From Desulfovibrionaceae bacterium (GTDB lineage Bacteria > Desulfobacterota > Desulfovibrionia > Desulfovibrionales > Desulfovibrionaceae): a DNA stretch of 62,067 nucleotides. The translations under genes and the position numbers were made by a program. Where the stretch lies: assembly GCA_015233395.1 (NCBI GenBank), contig JADFXV010000011.1:1-62067 (forward strand), written 5' to 3'. Every line of letters starts with the position of its first letter. Position 1 is the stretch's first letter. Under the pieces are notes generated by a model. It made no database searches. It saw only the letters and a program-made list of their open reading frames with translations, and was not told the DNA's origin. This document shows, in pieces, positions 6,974-15,093 of this stretch.

Positions 6974-9232
6974 ATGGATATAGACAAAAACATCAAGGAG
7001 CTGTCCGCCCGGCTGTCCTACATCAAGGACGTCGTGGCCGGCGGCGACAGCGACAACCTGCGCATCCTGGGCGGCAAGTTCCAGGAGTTCCTCGACCGCG
7101 AGCCGGGCCTGAGCCCGCCCGAGCGCCAGCGCCAGTTCACCCAGCTCGAAGACATGTTCATCTTCCTGGAGAAAAAGCTCGACGCCGAGCTGTCGCCCAT
7201 GGACAAGGTGCGCATCGTCCGCCATCCCCAGCGCATCACCCTCAAGGACATCCTGGAAAACGTCTACGACAACTACACCGAAATCGGCGGCCAGGACGAA
7301 TACTCCATCGACCCGGCCATGCTGATCGCCCGGGCCTACATCAGCCGCAAGCGCGGCGGCAAGGTGGTCAACCAGCCGGTCATGGTCATCGGCCAGGAAA
7401 AGGGCCACGGCGAGGAATTCCGCAACGGCGGCTCGGTCAAACCCTGGGGCAACGCCAAGGCCTTGCAATACATGAAGGTCGCCGAGACCGAAAACATCCC
7501 GGTCCATACCTACGTGTTCACGCCCGGGGCCTATCCCATCGAGGACTACCCCGGCGCGGCCCAGCAGATCGCCCGCAACCTCTATGAAATGTCCGGACTG
7601 CGCGTGCCGGTGGTGGCCTGTTTTTCCGAAGGGGGATCGGGCGGGGCCGAGGCCATCGGCTTGGCCGACACGCGGCTGATGCTGTCGCACGGCTACTATT
7701 CGGTCATCTCGCCCGAAGGCGCGGCGGCCATCGAATCCGGCATCCGCCAGGGACAGCGCGCCCCGGCCGAACTCATCGAAAAATGCGCCGCCGACCTCAA
7801 AATCACCGCCAGCGACAATCTGCGGCTGGGTTTCGTCGACCGCGTCATCCAGGAGCCGCCGCTCGGCGCGCGGCCCGAACACTACGAATTCTTCAAAACC
7901 CTGCGCGCGGAAATGATCCGGGCCACCGACGAGATCGTGCTCCAGGTGCGCGGCGTCAAGCTCCTGCGCGCCATGGCCCTGCGCGGCCGCGAAGGGCAAA
8001 CGGCCGACGTGGACAACATGCAGGTCTTCTGGGGGCTGACCCAGACCCAGTCCGATCGCCTGATCTGGCGACGCTACCGCAAGTTCCGGGAGATGTCCAA
8101 AAACGCCATGATCGACAACAGCTCCGTGGCCGGACGGCTCTTCTCCCAGGCCTCGGGGCTGGGCTGGAGCGTGTTTTCCTATTTCCGCCACGATTTCTTG
8201 CTGCCGCTGCGCAAATCCGTCTGGCGAACCGTGGAAGAAGCCCAGGCCGAATTGCACCTGCTCAAACGCAAGGCCATCTCCGAACCGCTGCGCCGGATCA
8301 GGGAGAAACTCGGTCCGCGCTCGATCGATCCGGAAAAGCAACAAAAACTCACCGAACTGTCCTGTCCCGAGGACGGCGTGTGCCTGACCGACACAGGCTG
8401 GAACTACCTTTCGCCCCAGGCGCGCGAAGACAAGGCCGTGACCTGCACCAACGCCGCCACCCACGGCTGCATGGACATGTGGGCTCCGGACCTGTTCGGC
8501 GACTTCGCCGGCGTCTGCGGCCACTGCGGCCACCATTTTTCCATGGAATACCAGTGGTATCTCTATAACGTCTTCGATCCGGACTCGATCATGGAATTCA
8601 ACTCCAAGATCGAATCCGGCGACCCGCTCGCCTTCCCCGGTTTTCAGGAAAAACTGGAGCTGGCCAAGAAAAAGACCGGCAAAAAAAGCGCCTGCATGAC
8701 CTTCGAAGCGCGCATCAACGGCCTGAAACTGGTCGTGGCCATGCTCATGGCCCCGTTTCGAGGCGGCACGGTGGGCGCGGCCGAAGGCGAAAAATTCATC
8801 CGCGCCGCCGCCTGGGCCAGACGCCGCCGCCTGCCGTTTATGGCCTACGTCCACGGCACCGCCGGCATCCGCATCCAGGAAGGCGTCAACGGCGTCATCC
8901 AGATGCCGCGCTGCACCATGGCCGTGCGCCGCTACATCGAGGCCGGCGGCCTGTACCTCGTGCTCTACGACACCAATTCCTACGCCGGACCGGTGGCCAG
9001 CTTCCTGGGCTGCTCGCCGTATCAGTTCTCGGTGCGCTCGGCCAATATCGGCTTCGCCGGACCCGGCGTCATCAAGGAAACCACCGGCATCGACATCCCG
9101 CCTTTTTACCACCGCTCCTACTACGCCCTGGCGCGCGGACATATCCAGGGCATCTGGGACCGGCGCGAAGTGCGCAAAAATATGTACCAAACCCTGCTCA
9201 CCATGGGCGGCGGCAATCTGTACTACCGGTAA
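6974..9232 (+). CDS. Fused acetyl-CoA carboxylase carboxyltransferase, alpha then beta
   Basis: 752 residues. The first half matches the carboxyltransferase alpha subunit (PQRITLKDILENVYDNYTEIGG, GQEKGHG, FTPGAYP, CFSEGGSGGAEAIGLAD, ISPEGAAAI). The second half matches the beta subunit, with a zinc ribbon from about residue 490 (CTNAATHGC, then CGHCGHHF) and the crotonase-fold segment after residue 570. The pair transfers the carboxyl group from biotin to acetyl-CoA to make malonyl-CoA. Alpha and beta are normally separate proteins. Such fusions are known in some deltaproteobacteria and actinobacteria, although the gene order alpha-beta varies. Cytoplasmic. The second gene of the carboxylase set after biotin carboxylase; repeat B2 starts after its stop. 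Confidence 0.9.
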   Translation: MDIDKNIKELSARLSYIKDVVAGGDSDNLRILGGKFQEFLDREPGLSPPERQRQFTQLEDMFIFLEKKLDAELSPMDKVRIVRHPQRITLKDILENVYDNYTEIGGQDEYSIDPAMLIARAYISRKRGGKVVNQPVMVIGQEKGHGEEFRNGGSVKPWGNAKALQYMKVAETENIPVHTYVFTPGAYPIEDYPGAAQQIARNLYEMSGLRVPVVACFSEGGSGGAEAIGLADTRLMLSHGYYSVISPEGAAAIESGIRQGQRAPAELIEKCAADLKITASDNLRLGFVDRVIQEPPLGARPEHYEFFKTLRAEMIRATDEIVLQVRGVKLLRAMALRGREGQTADVDNMQVFWGLTQTQSDRLIWRRYRKFREMSKNAMIDNSSVAGRLFSQASGLGWSVFSYFRHDFLLPLRKSVWRTVEEAQAELHLLKRKAISEPLRRIREKLGPRSIDPEKQQKLTELSCPEDGVCLTDTGWNYLSPQAREDKAVTCTNAATHGCMDMWAPDLFGDFAGVCGHCGHHFSMEYQWYLYNVFDPDSIMEFNSKIESGDPLAFPGFQEKLELAKKKTGKKSACMTFEARINGLKLVVAMLMAPFRGGTVGAAEGEKFIRAAAWARRRRLPFMAYVHGTAGIRIQEGVNGVIQMPRCTMAVRRYIEAGGLYLVLYDTNSYAGPVASFLGCSPYQFSVRSANIGFAGPGVIKETTGIDIPPFYHRSYYALARGHIQGIWDRREVRKNMYQTLLTMGGGNLYYR

Positions 9233-9257
9233 ATGAAGCATTTTGGAGAGAAGAGGG

Positions 9258-9393
9258 GAGAACCGGGGGAAAACCCCTTTTGCAGCGGAAGGCGTCGGCC
9301 AGCGCTTCGCGCTGACGACGCAAGGCGAGAGTTGAAAATGGGGACATTTTCAACTCTCGCCTTGCCCCGGCCCCCCTTTCCCCAAAAAAACTT
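9258..9393. repeat. Family B repeat, copy B2 with loop cassette 2
   Basis: Begins AACCGGGGGAAAACCCCTTTTG as in B1 and B8, but instead of the short GTGAAC loop it carries two hairpins: one on GCCAGCGCTTCGCGCTGAC, and a 44-base palindrome at 9321-9364 with arms CAAGGCGAGAGTTGAAAATG / CATTTTCAACTCTCGCCTTG. It ends CCCCAAAAAAACTTTAT. The same cassette is in B11. Confidence 0.8.
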
Positions 9394-9447
9394 TATCAGG
9401 TGGGGCGGGAAGTGAATAATGTGTTGTAACCGACCGACTCCTGTTGA

Positions 9448-9536
9448 GGGGGTCCGGGGGGGATCATCCCCCCCGGGCGGGGTTGGGGGTCCGGGGGGAA
9501 GGGGCGCAGCCCCTTCCCCCCGGCCGCCGGAGGCAT
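9448..9536 (+). repeat. Family C element C2, carrying the downstream ribosome-binding site
   Basis: GGGGGGGATCATCCCCCCC, then GGGGAAGGGGC-gca-GCCCCTTCCCC, then CCGCCGGAGGC. The GGAGG at 9529-9533 lies seven bases before the GTG of the biotinyl-domain gene, so the repeat end acts as its Shine-Dalgarno sequence. Confidence 0.8.
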
Positions 9537-9540
9537 ATTC

Positions 9541-10191
9541 GTGATCGACGTCAAGCAGTTATTGGAAGAAATCAAGGCGTCTCCTTTCGAGGAGATCGAG
9601 GTGGTCGCGCCGCACACCGGCGTGGTCCGGTTCGCGCTCAAGGAGCCGGGCGGCAAGGTTGCCGGCCCGAGCGGCTCGCATCTGGAAAAGCCCGGCACGG
9701 CCGTGGCCACGCTTGAGCGCGAGCGCAACCTCAAGACCGTGTACGCCGGCATCAAGGGCGACCTGGCCAAGGTGTACGCCGAGCTTGACGGGTCTTTTGT
9801 CGAGGCCGGAACGCCCTTGTGCCTGATCCGCCATTTTCTGACCAAGTCCGAGGCCATCGACTCCATCCTCAAGAAGGTCTTGCATCTGTTTTACGCCCCG
9901 GAACGGGCCAAGTATTTTTTTATCCCTGAGATCGACAAGAAAATAAAGGCCTTAGGGGCGCGCAACGTCAAGGTCCGCGAGGGCATGGAACTGTTCATCG
10001 CCTCGCGCATGAAACGCGAGAGGCCGGTCGCCTATACCGGCCCCGAGGGCCAGATTTACACCGTCTATTTCCAGTACGAGCAGAACGTGGACGCCGGCCA
10101 GCCGCTGATCGGCGTGTGTCCGGAAAGCCAGGTCGGACTGATTCAGGACGTGGTCGGCAAAGTCCAAAGCGATTGGGAAGAACGGGATTAA
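9541..10191 (+). CDS. Biotinyl/lipoyl-domain protein, probable biotin carrier of the carboxylase
   Basis: 216 residues with two segments resembling biotinyl barrels. One is at 20-95, ending GDLAKVYAELDGSFVEAGTPL. The other is at about 143-192, ending GQIYTVYFQYEQNVDAGQPL. Neither has a canonical MKM acceptor: the best candidate is K158 in SRMKRE, with K65 in NLKTVYAG as second choice. The position after the PilZ-BC-CT genes, and the absence of any other carrier in the cluster, argue that it is the biotin carrier, but biotinylation is unproven. GTG start at 9541 is set by GGAGG from repeat C2. Confidence 0.7.
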   Translation: MIDVKQLLEEIKASPFEEIEVVAPHTGVVRFALKEPGGKVAGPSGSHLEKPGTAVATLERERNLKTVYAGIKGDLAKVYAELDGSFVEAGTPLCLIRHFLTKSEAIDSILKKVLHLFYAPERAKYFFIPEIDKKIKALGARNVKVREGMELFIASRMKRERPVAYTGPEGQIYTVYFQYEQNVDAGQPLIGVCPESQVGLIQDVVGKVQSDWEERD

Positions 10192-10211
10192 ACCCGAAGA
10201 GGCAAGAACTG

Positions 10212-10559
10212 ATGGGCCAAGTATTGCAGATTCGGGTGATCGCCCAAACCCACCGCGTCGAGGACGCGCAAGCGCGCTGGCCCGGGCTTTTCGCCCTGGC
10301 TTTCGGTCCGACCACGCCCGTGCCGTACGACGAGCGCGGCGTGTCGCCCCTGGTTGAAAATATCCGCCAGGTGATCGAGTTCGCCACGCTAGGCAAGGCG
10401 TTGTCCGAAACGATGAAGCCCGCCCTGCCGCCGGTCGTGGCCGCAAGCGAGCGCCTGGAAGCCGCCCTGGCCGACTGGAAGCCCGGCGAGGCCAACAAGG
10501 CCGCCATCGCCCTGGAAGACGCCCTGGACGCATTGGAGAAACTCGCGCCCGCGGAGTAG
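10212..10559 (+). CDS. Small unknown protein after the biotinyl-domain gene
   Basis: 115 residues, soluble, helix-rich, beginning MGQVLQIRVIAQTHRVEDA and ending in an alanine/leucine-rich amphipathic stretch. I do not recognise the family. The ATG at 10212 lies 20 bases after the carrier stop, with AAGAGGCAAGAA upstream, so it is very likely the last gene of the carboxylase operon. An accessory role in that enzyme is inference from position only. Confidence 0.65.
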   Translation: MGQVLQIRVIAQTHRVEDAQARWPGLFALAFGPTTPVPYDERGVSPLVENIRQVIEFATLGKALSETMKPALPPVVAASERLEAALADWKPGEANKAAIALEDALDALEKLAPAE

Positions 10560-10643
10560 GGCGGGAGTTTGGAGCGGGCGGGGGCGGCAGCGCCTGTTCG
10601 TTCTAAAGCGAGGCCGGTGGCGGCGGCGCCGGACTATTCTGAA

Positions 10644-10672
10644 GCGGGGTCCAGGGGCGGCAGCCCCTCGGA
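10644..10672. repeat. Partial family C element C3
   Basis: GGGGTCCAGGGGCGGCAGCCCCTCGG matches the AAGGGGCGCAGCCCCTTGG palindrome of family C with changes. The CCGCCGGAGG end is missing. Confidence 0.45.
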
Positions 10673-10729
10673 AAAAGAACCCTGGTTCTGTTTTTTTCTT
10701 TTCGAATTCCGCCGGGCAGTTACGCTTAA

Positions 10730-10745
10730 CGCATATGAATATACG
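10730..10745. promoter_or_regulatory. Imperfect palindrome upstream of ssb
   Basis: CGCATAT-GA-ATATACG, one mismatch between the arms, in an AT-rich patch about 80 bases before the ssb start. It could be an operator for a damage or stress regulator; no known box is recognised. Confidence 0.3.
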
Positions 10746-10821
10746 TTTGTAAATCGCCGCGATCTCGGCTACTCATTGTTTTCAACGGAAATATCGAGAA
10801 TACCAATAGTTGGAGGACAAC

Positions 10822-11343
10822 ATGGCCGGTAGCGTCAATAAAGTCATCTTGATCGGGAGACTCGGGCAGGACCCGAAACTGGCCTATCTGCCGTCGGGTT
10901 CGCCGGCCGCGGAATTCACCCTGGCCACGGACGAATCCTACAAGAACCGCGAAGGCCAGAAGGTCGAACAGACCGAATGGCACCGCATCAAAGTCTACGG
11001 CAAGCCTGCAGAATTCTGTTCGAACTATCTCTCCAAAGGCCGGCTGGTCTACGTCGAAGGCACTTTGCGGACGCGCAAATGGGAAAAGGACGGGGTGACG
11101 CACTATACGACCGAGGTCGTGGTCAGTGGCCCGGGCCACACCGTGCAGTTCATGGACTCGCGCGGCGCCGCCGGCGAGGCGGCCCAGGGCGGCGGTTCGG
11201 AACAATACCAGGGCGGACAGCAAGCCCAGTCCCAAGGCCGCAAACCCCGCCCCGGCGCGCCCGCGCCGTCCGCCCCGTCCGACGAAGACCTCGGCCCGGC
11301 CTTCCCGTCCGAAGCCTCGGGCATGGACGACGTGCCGTTTTAA
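10822..11343 (+). CDS. ssb: Single-stranded DNA-binding protein
   Basis: 173 residues. An N-terminal OB fold (residues 1-110: MAGSVNKVILIGRLGQDP, VEQTEWHRIKVYGKPAE, YLSKGRLVYVEGTLRTRKWE) is followed by a Gly/Gln/Pro-rich flexible linker and the acidic tip MDDVPF, which recruits partner proteins. Coats ssDNA in replication, repair and recombination as a tetramer. GGAGG at 10812-10816 fixes the ATG at 10822. Convergent with isocitrate dehydrogenase across the short repeat B3. Confidence 0.97.
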   Translation: MAGSVNKVILIGRLGQDPKLAYLPSGSPAAEFTLATDESYKNREGQKVEQTEWHRIKVYGKPAEFCSNYLSKGRLVYVEGTLRTRKWEKDGVTHYTTEVVVSGPGHTVQFMDSRGAAGEAAQGGGSEQYQGGQQAQSQGRKPRPGAPAPSAPSDEDLGPAFPSEASGMDDVPF

Positions 11344-11345
11344 AG

Positions 11346-11394
11346 AGAATCGGGGGGAAACCTTTTCAAAAAAGGGTCCCCCCGGGTTTCTTTT
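11346..11394. repeat. Family B repeat, short copy B3 between convergent genes
   Basis: GGGGGGAAACCTTTT pairs imperfectly with AAAAAAGGGTCCCCCC, followed by a T-rich tract (TTTCTTTTT). It fills the gap between the ssb and icd stops and may terminate transcription from both sides. Confidence 0.6.
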
Positions 11395-11395
11395 T

Positions 11396-12547
11396 CTACA
11401 AATAGCTCTCCAATATCTCTCCAAACTGCTTGCATCCGACTGTCGTCGCGCCGTTGATTTGGGCGGCCAGGTCTTTGGGCACGCGTTTGGCGGTGATGGT
11501 TTTTTCCATGGCCGCGTGGATGCGGTTCGCGGCTTCGGTCCAGCCGATGTGTTCGAGCATCATGGCGCCGGACAGGATCAGGCTGCCGGGGTTGGCGGAG
11601 TCTTGTCCGGCCATGCGCGGGGCGGTGCCGTGGGTGGCTTCGTAGAAGGCCAGCTTTTCGCTCATGTTCACGCCGGGCGCCAGGCCCAGGCCGCCGACCT
11701 GCGCGGCCAGGGCGTCGGAGAGGTAGTCGCCGTTTAGGTTCGTGGTGGCGATGACGCTGTACAGTTGGGGCTTGATGAGCACCTGCTGGAACATGGAGTC
11801 GGCGATGCGGTCCTTGATGACGATGGGCTTTGCGCCGCCGGCCGCGGCCTCCTCCTCGGTCATGACCTGGTCGGCGAATTCGTCCCTGGCCAGCTCGTAG
11901 CCCCAGGCCCTGAAGGCGCCCTCGGTGTACTTCATGATATTGCCCTTGTGGACCAGGGTGACGCTTTTCTCGCCTTTGTCCACGGCATGCTGGATGGCTT
12001 TGCGCACCAGGCGTTTGGAGCCGGCCGGGGTGATGGGCTTGATGCCCACGCCGGCGCTTAGGCTCACGTTCGCCCCCAGTTCGCCGCGCAGGAATTCGAT
12101 GAGCTTTTTGGCTTCGGGCGTGCCCGAGGCGTATTCGATCCCGGCGTAGACGTCTTCGGTGTTCTCGCGGTAGATGATCATGTCCACGTTTTCCGGGTGT
12201 TTGACCGGCGACTCGATGCCTTTGAAATACTTGATCGGCCGGATGCAGGCATAGAGGTCGAGGATTTGGCGCAGGGCCACGTTGAGGCTGCGGATGCCGC
12301 CGCCGACCGGGGTGCCGAGCGGGCCTTTGATGGCCAGTTCGGCGGCCGCCAGCGTCGTCAGCGTTTCTTCCGGCAGGTACGAGCCGGTTTGCGCGAACGC
12401 CTTTTCCCCGGCCAAAAGCTCCACCCACTTAAATTTCTTGGCGTCGCCGTAAGACTTGCTGACGGCGGCGTCGAGCACCGGCCGGGCCGCGGCCCAGACT
12501 TCCGGCCCGATGCCGTCGCCCTCGATATAATAAACGGTCTTTTCCAT
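11396..12547 (-). CDS. icd: NADP-type isocitrate dehydrogenase
   Basis: 383 residues. Oxidative decarboxylation of isocitrate to 2-oxoglutarate, supplying glutamate and NADPH. Family motifs: YIEGDGIGPEVW at the N-terminus, GPLGTPVGGGIRSLNVALRQ (substrate serine region), RENTEDVYAGIE, the catalytic Lys/Asp segment KDRIADSMFQQ, and TTNLNGDYLSDALAA. The length is somewhat shorter than the E. coli enzyme (416), as in many anaerobes. ATG at 12547, with AAGGAGCGAAACA upstream. Monocistronic. 3-Isopropylmalate dehydrogenase is excluded by the RENTED and YLSD contexts, though the two families are related. Confidence 0.9.
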   Translation of the reverse strand: MEKTVYYIEGDGIGPEVWAAARPVLDAAVSKSYGDAKKFKWVELLAGEKAFAQTGSYLPEETLTTLAAAELAIKGPLGTPVGGGIRSLNVALRQILDLYACIRPIKYFKGIESPVKHPENVDMIIYRENTEDVYAGIEYASGTPEAKKLIEFLRGELGANVSLSAGVGIKPITPAGSKRLVRKAIQHAVDKGEKSVTLVHKGNIMKYTEGAFRAWGYELARDEFADQVMTEEEAAAGGAKPIVIKDRIADSMFQQVLIKPQLYSVIATTNLNGDYLSDALAAQVGGLGLAPGVNMSEKLAFYEATHGTAPRMAGQDSANPGSLILSGAMMLEHIGWTEAANRIHAAMEKTITAKRVPKDLAAQINGATTVGCKQFGEILESYL

Positions 12548-13118
12548 TGTTTCGCTCCTTGGTGAAATTGCGCCCGCGCTCCGGGCCGCACAGCCTTAAA
12601 AAACCGCGCGCGGCCTGTCAATGCGCCCGGCGCAAATGCCGTTTGCTTCGGGAGGGCTTTGGGGATATTTTCATGATCAGGCGGCGGGCTCGGGGAACCT
12701 GAGGCCCTCCCGCCGCCGCGCGCCGCCCCCGGCGGAAGCGGCCGGTTTGTCCGTCTGTCCGGGGACGCGGGCCGCGCGTTTTCGTCTCCCGGACCGGTGT
12801 TTCTCAGGCCGGAACCTCCCGGGACGCCGCCCGATCGCGGTCGAAACCCGGGCGGTTTTTGTCGGCTGGCTCTTGGCCGGGGAGCTGCGCCTTTGGCATC
12901 CCAAATCTTCCTACTAGTTATTTCTATTTATTTAATAGAAATAATGGTTGATATTAAAATAAATAAAATAAGATGGTTATTTGAATTATGAACTTGTCCA
13001 CAGATAATTATATCAAATTAATAGTCGTCGCTAGTCATGCTTTTTCGCCGCACATGGCCGCGAAAACCGCCGCGCAAGCGACCGCATCCGGCTGCTTACG
13101 GCATGCAGCGAGGGCGGC
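12548..13118. other. 571-base gap with an AT-rich island
   Basis: The first 350 bases are GC-rich and show no credible gene. From about 12912 to 13030 the composition changes to strongly AT-rich. It contains the inverted repeat TTTCTATT-tattt-AATAGAAA (12921-12941) and TTGTCCACAGATAA near 12993, one base from the DnaA-box consensus TTATCCACA. It may be a promoter/operator region for the DUF362 gene, or something that bends or unwinds. Confidence 0.5.
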
Positions 13119-14072
13119 GTGACGGCTCCCGGAGCGGCGATCCGGGTGTATTTCGAGCGCCAGGACGACTACCGCGAACCGGGGCTGGGCCGGGTCGTTG
13201 GCGAACTGCTCGCGGCTTCGGGATTTGCGCCCGCCCCCGGGACCAAGGCGCTGATCAAGCCCAATCTGGTCGCCCCGTACAACGCATCTCTCGCCTGCAC
13301 GGACGCGGCCGTGGTCCGGGCGGCCTGCGTCTATGCGCTTGACCTGGGGGCCAAGGTCAGCGTGGGCGATTCGCCGGCCTTCGCCACGGGCAAGATCGTG
13401 GCCGGCCGCGCCGGAATCGCCGCCGCCCTCAAGGGGCTGCCCGTGGAGTTCGCCGGTTTCCGCCGGGTGACCCGCATCCCCTTGCCGCACGGCGGGCACG
13501 CGGGCGTGGCCGCCGACGCCCTGGAAACCGACCTGATCCTCAACCTGCCCAAATTCAAGGCGCACGGCCAGATGCGCCTGACTCTCGGGGTGAAGAACCA
13601 TTTCGGCTGCCTGGTCGGATTCCGCAAGGCTTTGGCCCACCGCGTCCACGGCGATTGCATGGAGCGCTTCGCCTCCCTCATTCTGGAACTGATGCGCGCC
13701 TTGCCGCCCTCGCATACCTTGCTCGACGGAATCACGGCCATGCACATCACCGGACCGGCCGGCGGCAAGGCCTATCCCGCGCGCCTGCTGGCCGCCTCGG
13801 CCTCGGCCGTCGCCCTGGACACCGCCGTCTACGGCCTGTTTGCGCTCGCGCCCGCCGACGTGCCCCTGTGGCGCGAGGCGCAGCGCCGCAATCTGCCCGG
13901 AGCGGCGCCCGGCGAACTCGTCTTCCCGAGGAAAACGCCCGCCGATTTCGACCTGAGCGGCTTTGTCCTGCCCAGCGAATTGTCCGCCCTGACCTTCAGC
14001 CCCGGCCGCCTGATCAAGGGCCGGCTCAAAAGCCTGTACCTGCGCCTCACCGGCGGCGAGGGGGCGGGCTGA
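13119..14072 (+). CDS. DUF362-family protein
   Basis: 317 residues. Matches the DUF362 architecture, with KALIKPNLVAPYNA near the N-terminus, LILNLPKFKAHGQMRLTLGVKNHFG in the middle, and HTLLDGITAMHITGPAGGKAYPARLL later. The family is frequent in anaerobes, often fused to ferredoxin domains; here no Fe-S motif is present. The biochemical role is not established. GTG at 13119 with GAGGG four bases upstream. The secreted decarboxylase gene follows after 47 bases. Confidence 0.8.
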   Translation: MTAPGAAIRVYFERQDDYREPGLGRVVGELLAASGFAPAPGTKALIKPNLVAPYNASLACTDAAVVRAACVYALDLGAKVSVGDSPAFATGKIVAGRAGIAAALKGLPVEFAGFRRVTRIPLPHGGHAGVAADALETDLILNLPKFKAHGQMRLTLGVKNHFGCLVGFRKALAHRVHGDCMERFASLILELMRALPPSHTLLDGITAMHITGPAGGKAYPARLLAASASAVALDTAVYGLFALAPADVPLWREAQRRNLPGAAPGELVFPRKTPADFDLSGFVLPSELSALTFSPGRLIKGRLKSLYLRLTGGEGAG

Positions 14073-14119
14073 TTGCACCGTGTCGTCACTGCGGACAAAG
14101 CAAGACGAAGGAGAAGAGC

Positions 14120-14905
14120 ATGAAGCGGCGTCTGAGCGCCTGTCTGGTCCTGCTGTGCGTCGCCTTGACCGCAGTCGCGCACGGCGGCGAAGAAAACCGG
14201 CTCTGGCAGTATTCCACGATCGGCGCCTTGTTGCGCGGCGGCTATGCGGGCTGTGCGGCCATCGGCGATGTTTTGCGTCGCGGCGATTGCGGCCTGGGCA
14301 CTTTGGACGGGCTCGACGGTGAGATGATCTGCCTGAAGGCGAAATGCTTCCAGATCAAAAGCGACGGCAAGGCCTATGCGGTCGCGGCGGACGCGACTGC
14401 GCCCTTTGTTCAGATCGCCGCCTTCGCGCCGCAAATCCACAAGGATCTCGAACCGCTGGGGTCGATCGAGGCGGTGGAAAAAGCCCTGAACGCCCTGCTG
14501 CCCAGCCGCAATCTGTTCGCCATGGCCGTGCTCAAAGGCCGTTTCGCCAGACTGACCGCCCGCAGCGTGCCGCGCCAGGCCCGGCCTTTCCCGCCGCTTG
14601 GCGACGTGGTCAAGAGGCAAGCGGTGTTCGAATTCGGCGAGACCGACGGGACCGTTCTGGCCATTTACCAGCCTGCGTACGTGGGCCAGATCGGCGTGCC
14701 CGGCTGGCATATGCATTTTCTGACCAAGGACGAGACGGCGGGCGGACACGTGCTCGACCTCGCCCCGCAAGCGGTTACGCTTGAACTGCAAATATTGAAC
14801 GATTTCAGTTTGATCCTGCCAGACGCCGGAGACTTCCTCACCCTCGATCTCGACCCCAAACAACCGGATACCGCCGTCGACGCGGTCGAACGAATGAAGA
14901 AATAG
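14120..14905 (+). CDS. Exported alpha-acetolactate decarboxylase
   Basis: 261 residues with a clear signal peptide (KRRLSACLVLLCVALTAVAHG). The mature part matches acetolactate decarboxylase: RRGDCGLGTLDGLDGEMICL, VAADATAPFVQIAAF, and GWHMHFLTKDETAGGHVLD, whose histidines form the zinc site in the family. The reaction is acetolactate to acetoin. Export is unusual for gram-negative bacteria. No acetolactate synthase or acetoin genes are nearby. AAGGAG at 14108 sets the ATG at 14120; the stop TAG overlaps the palindrome at 14904-14942. Confidence 0.85.
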   Translation: MKRRLSACLVLLCVALTAVAHGGEENRLWQYSTIGALLRGGYAGCAAIGDVLRRGDCGLGTLDGLDGEMICLKAKCFQIKSDGKAYAVAADATAPFVQIAAFAPQIHKDLEPLGSIEAVEKALNALLPSRNLFAMAVLKGRFARLTARSVPRQARPFPPLGDVVKRQAVFEFGETDGTVLAIYQPAYVGQIGVPGWHMHFLTKDETAGGHVLDLAPQAVTLELQILNDFSLILPDAGDFLTLDLDPKQPDTAVDAVERMKK

Positions 14906-14942
14906 AGCGGGGCAAAGGGGCCTTGCCCCTTTGCCCCGCTCT
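14904..14942. terminator. Perfect 18-bp palindrome after the decarboxylase gene (family C-like)
   Basis: AGAGCGGGGCAAAGGGGC-ctt-GCCCCTTTGCCCCGCTCT. It starts inside the TAG stop codon. No T-tract follows beyond CTTCTC, so factor-independent termination is uncertain. Confidence 0.6.
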
Positions 14943-14981
14943 TCTCGATATCGATTCTTCCTGGACCGTTTTCAAAAGTTT

Positions 14982-15083
14982 CCCGTGGTTTGGCCGTTTT
15001 TCGCGCAGCGAAAAGCGGCCAAACCACGGGTCAAAATTTTTGAAAGGGGTCAGGGGGAAACTTTTTTTAAAAAGTTTCCCCCT
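14982..15083 (-). repeat. Family B repeat, copy B4 (reverse orientation)
   Basis: Palindrome II first: CCCGTGGTTTGGCCG + TTTTTCGC, GCA, GCGAAAAG + CGGCCAAACCACGGG (14982-15030). Then palindrome I: AGGGGGAAACTTTTTTT / AAAAAGTTTCCCCCT (15051-15083). The order is reversed relative to B7-B9, and the element sits at the 3' end of the minus-strand ligase gene. Confidence 0.75.
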
Positions 15084-15093
15084 GGTCTTCTTC

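Noticed and set aside
12677-12904. 75-codon minus-strand frame between icd and the DUF362 gene
   Set aside because: Arg/Gly-rich translation typical of a GC-rich non-coding frame, no start signal.
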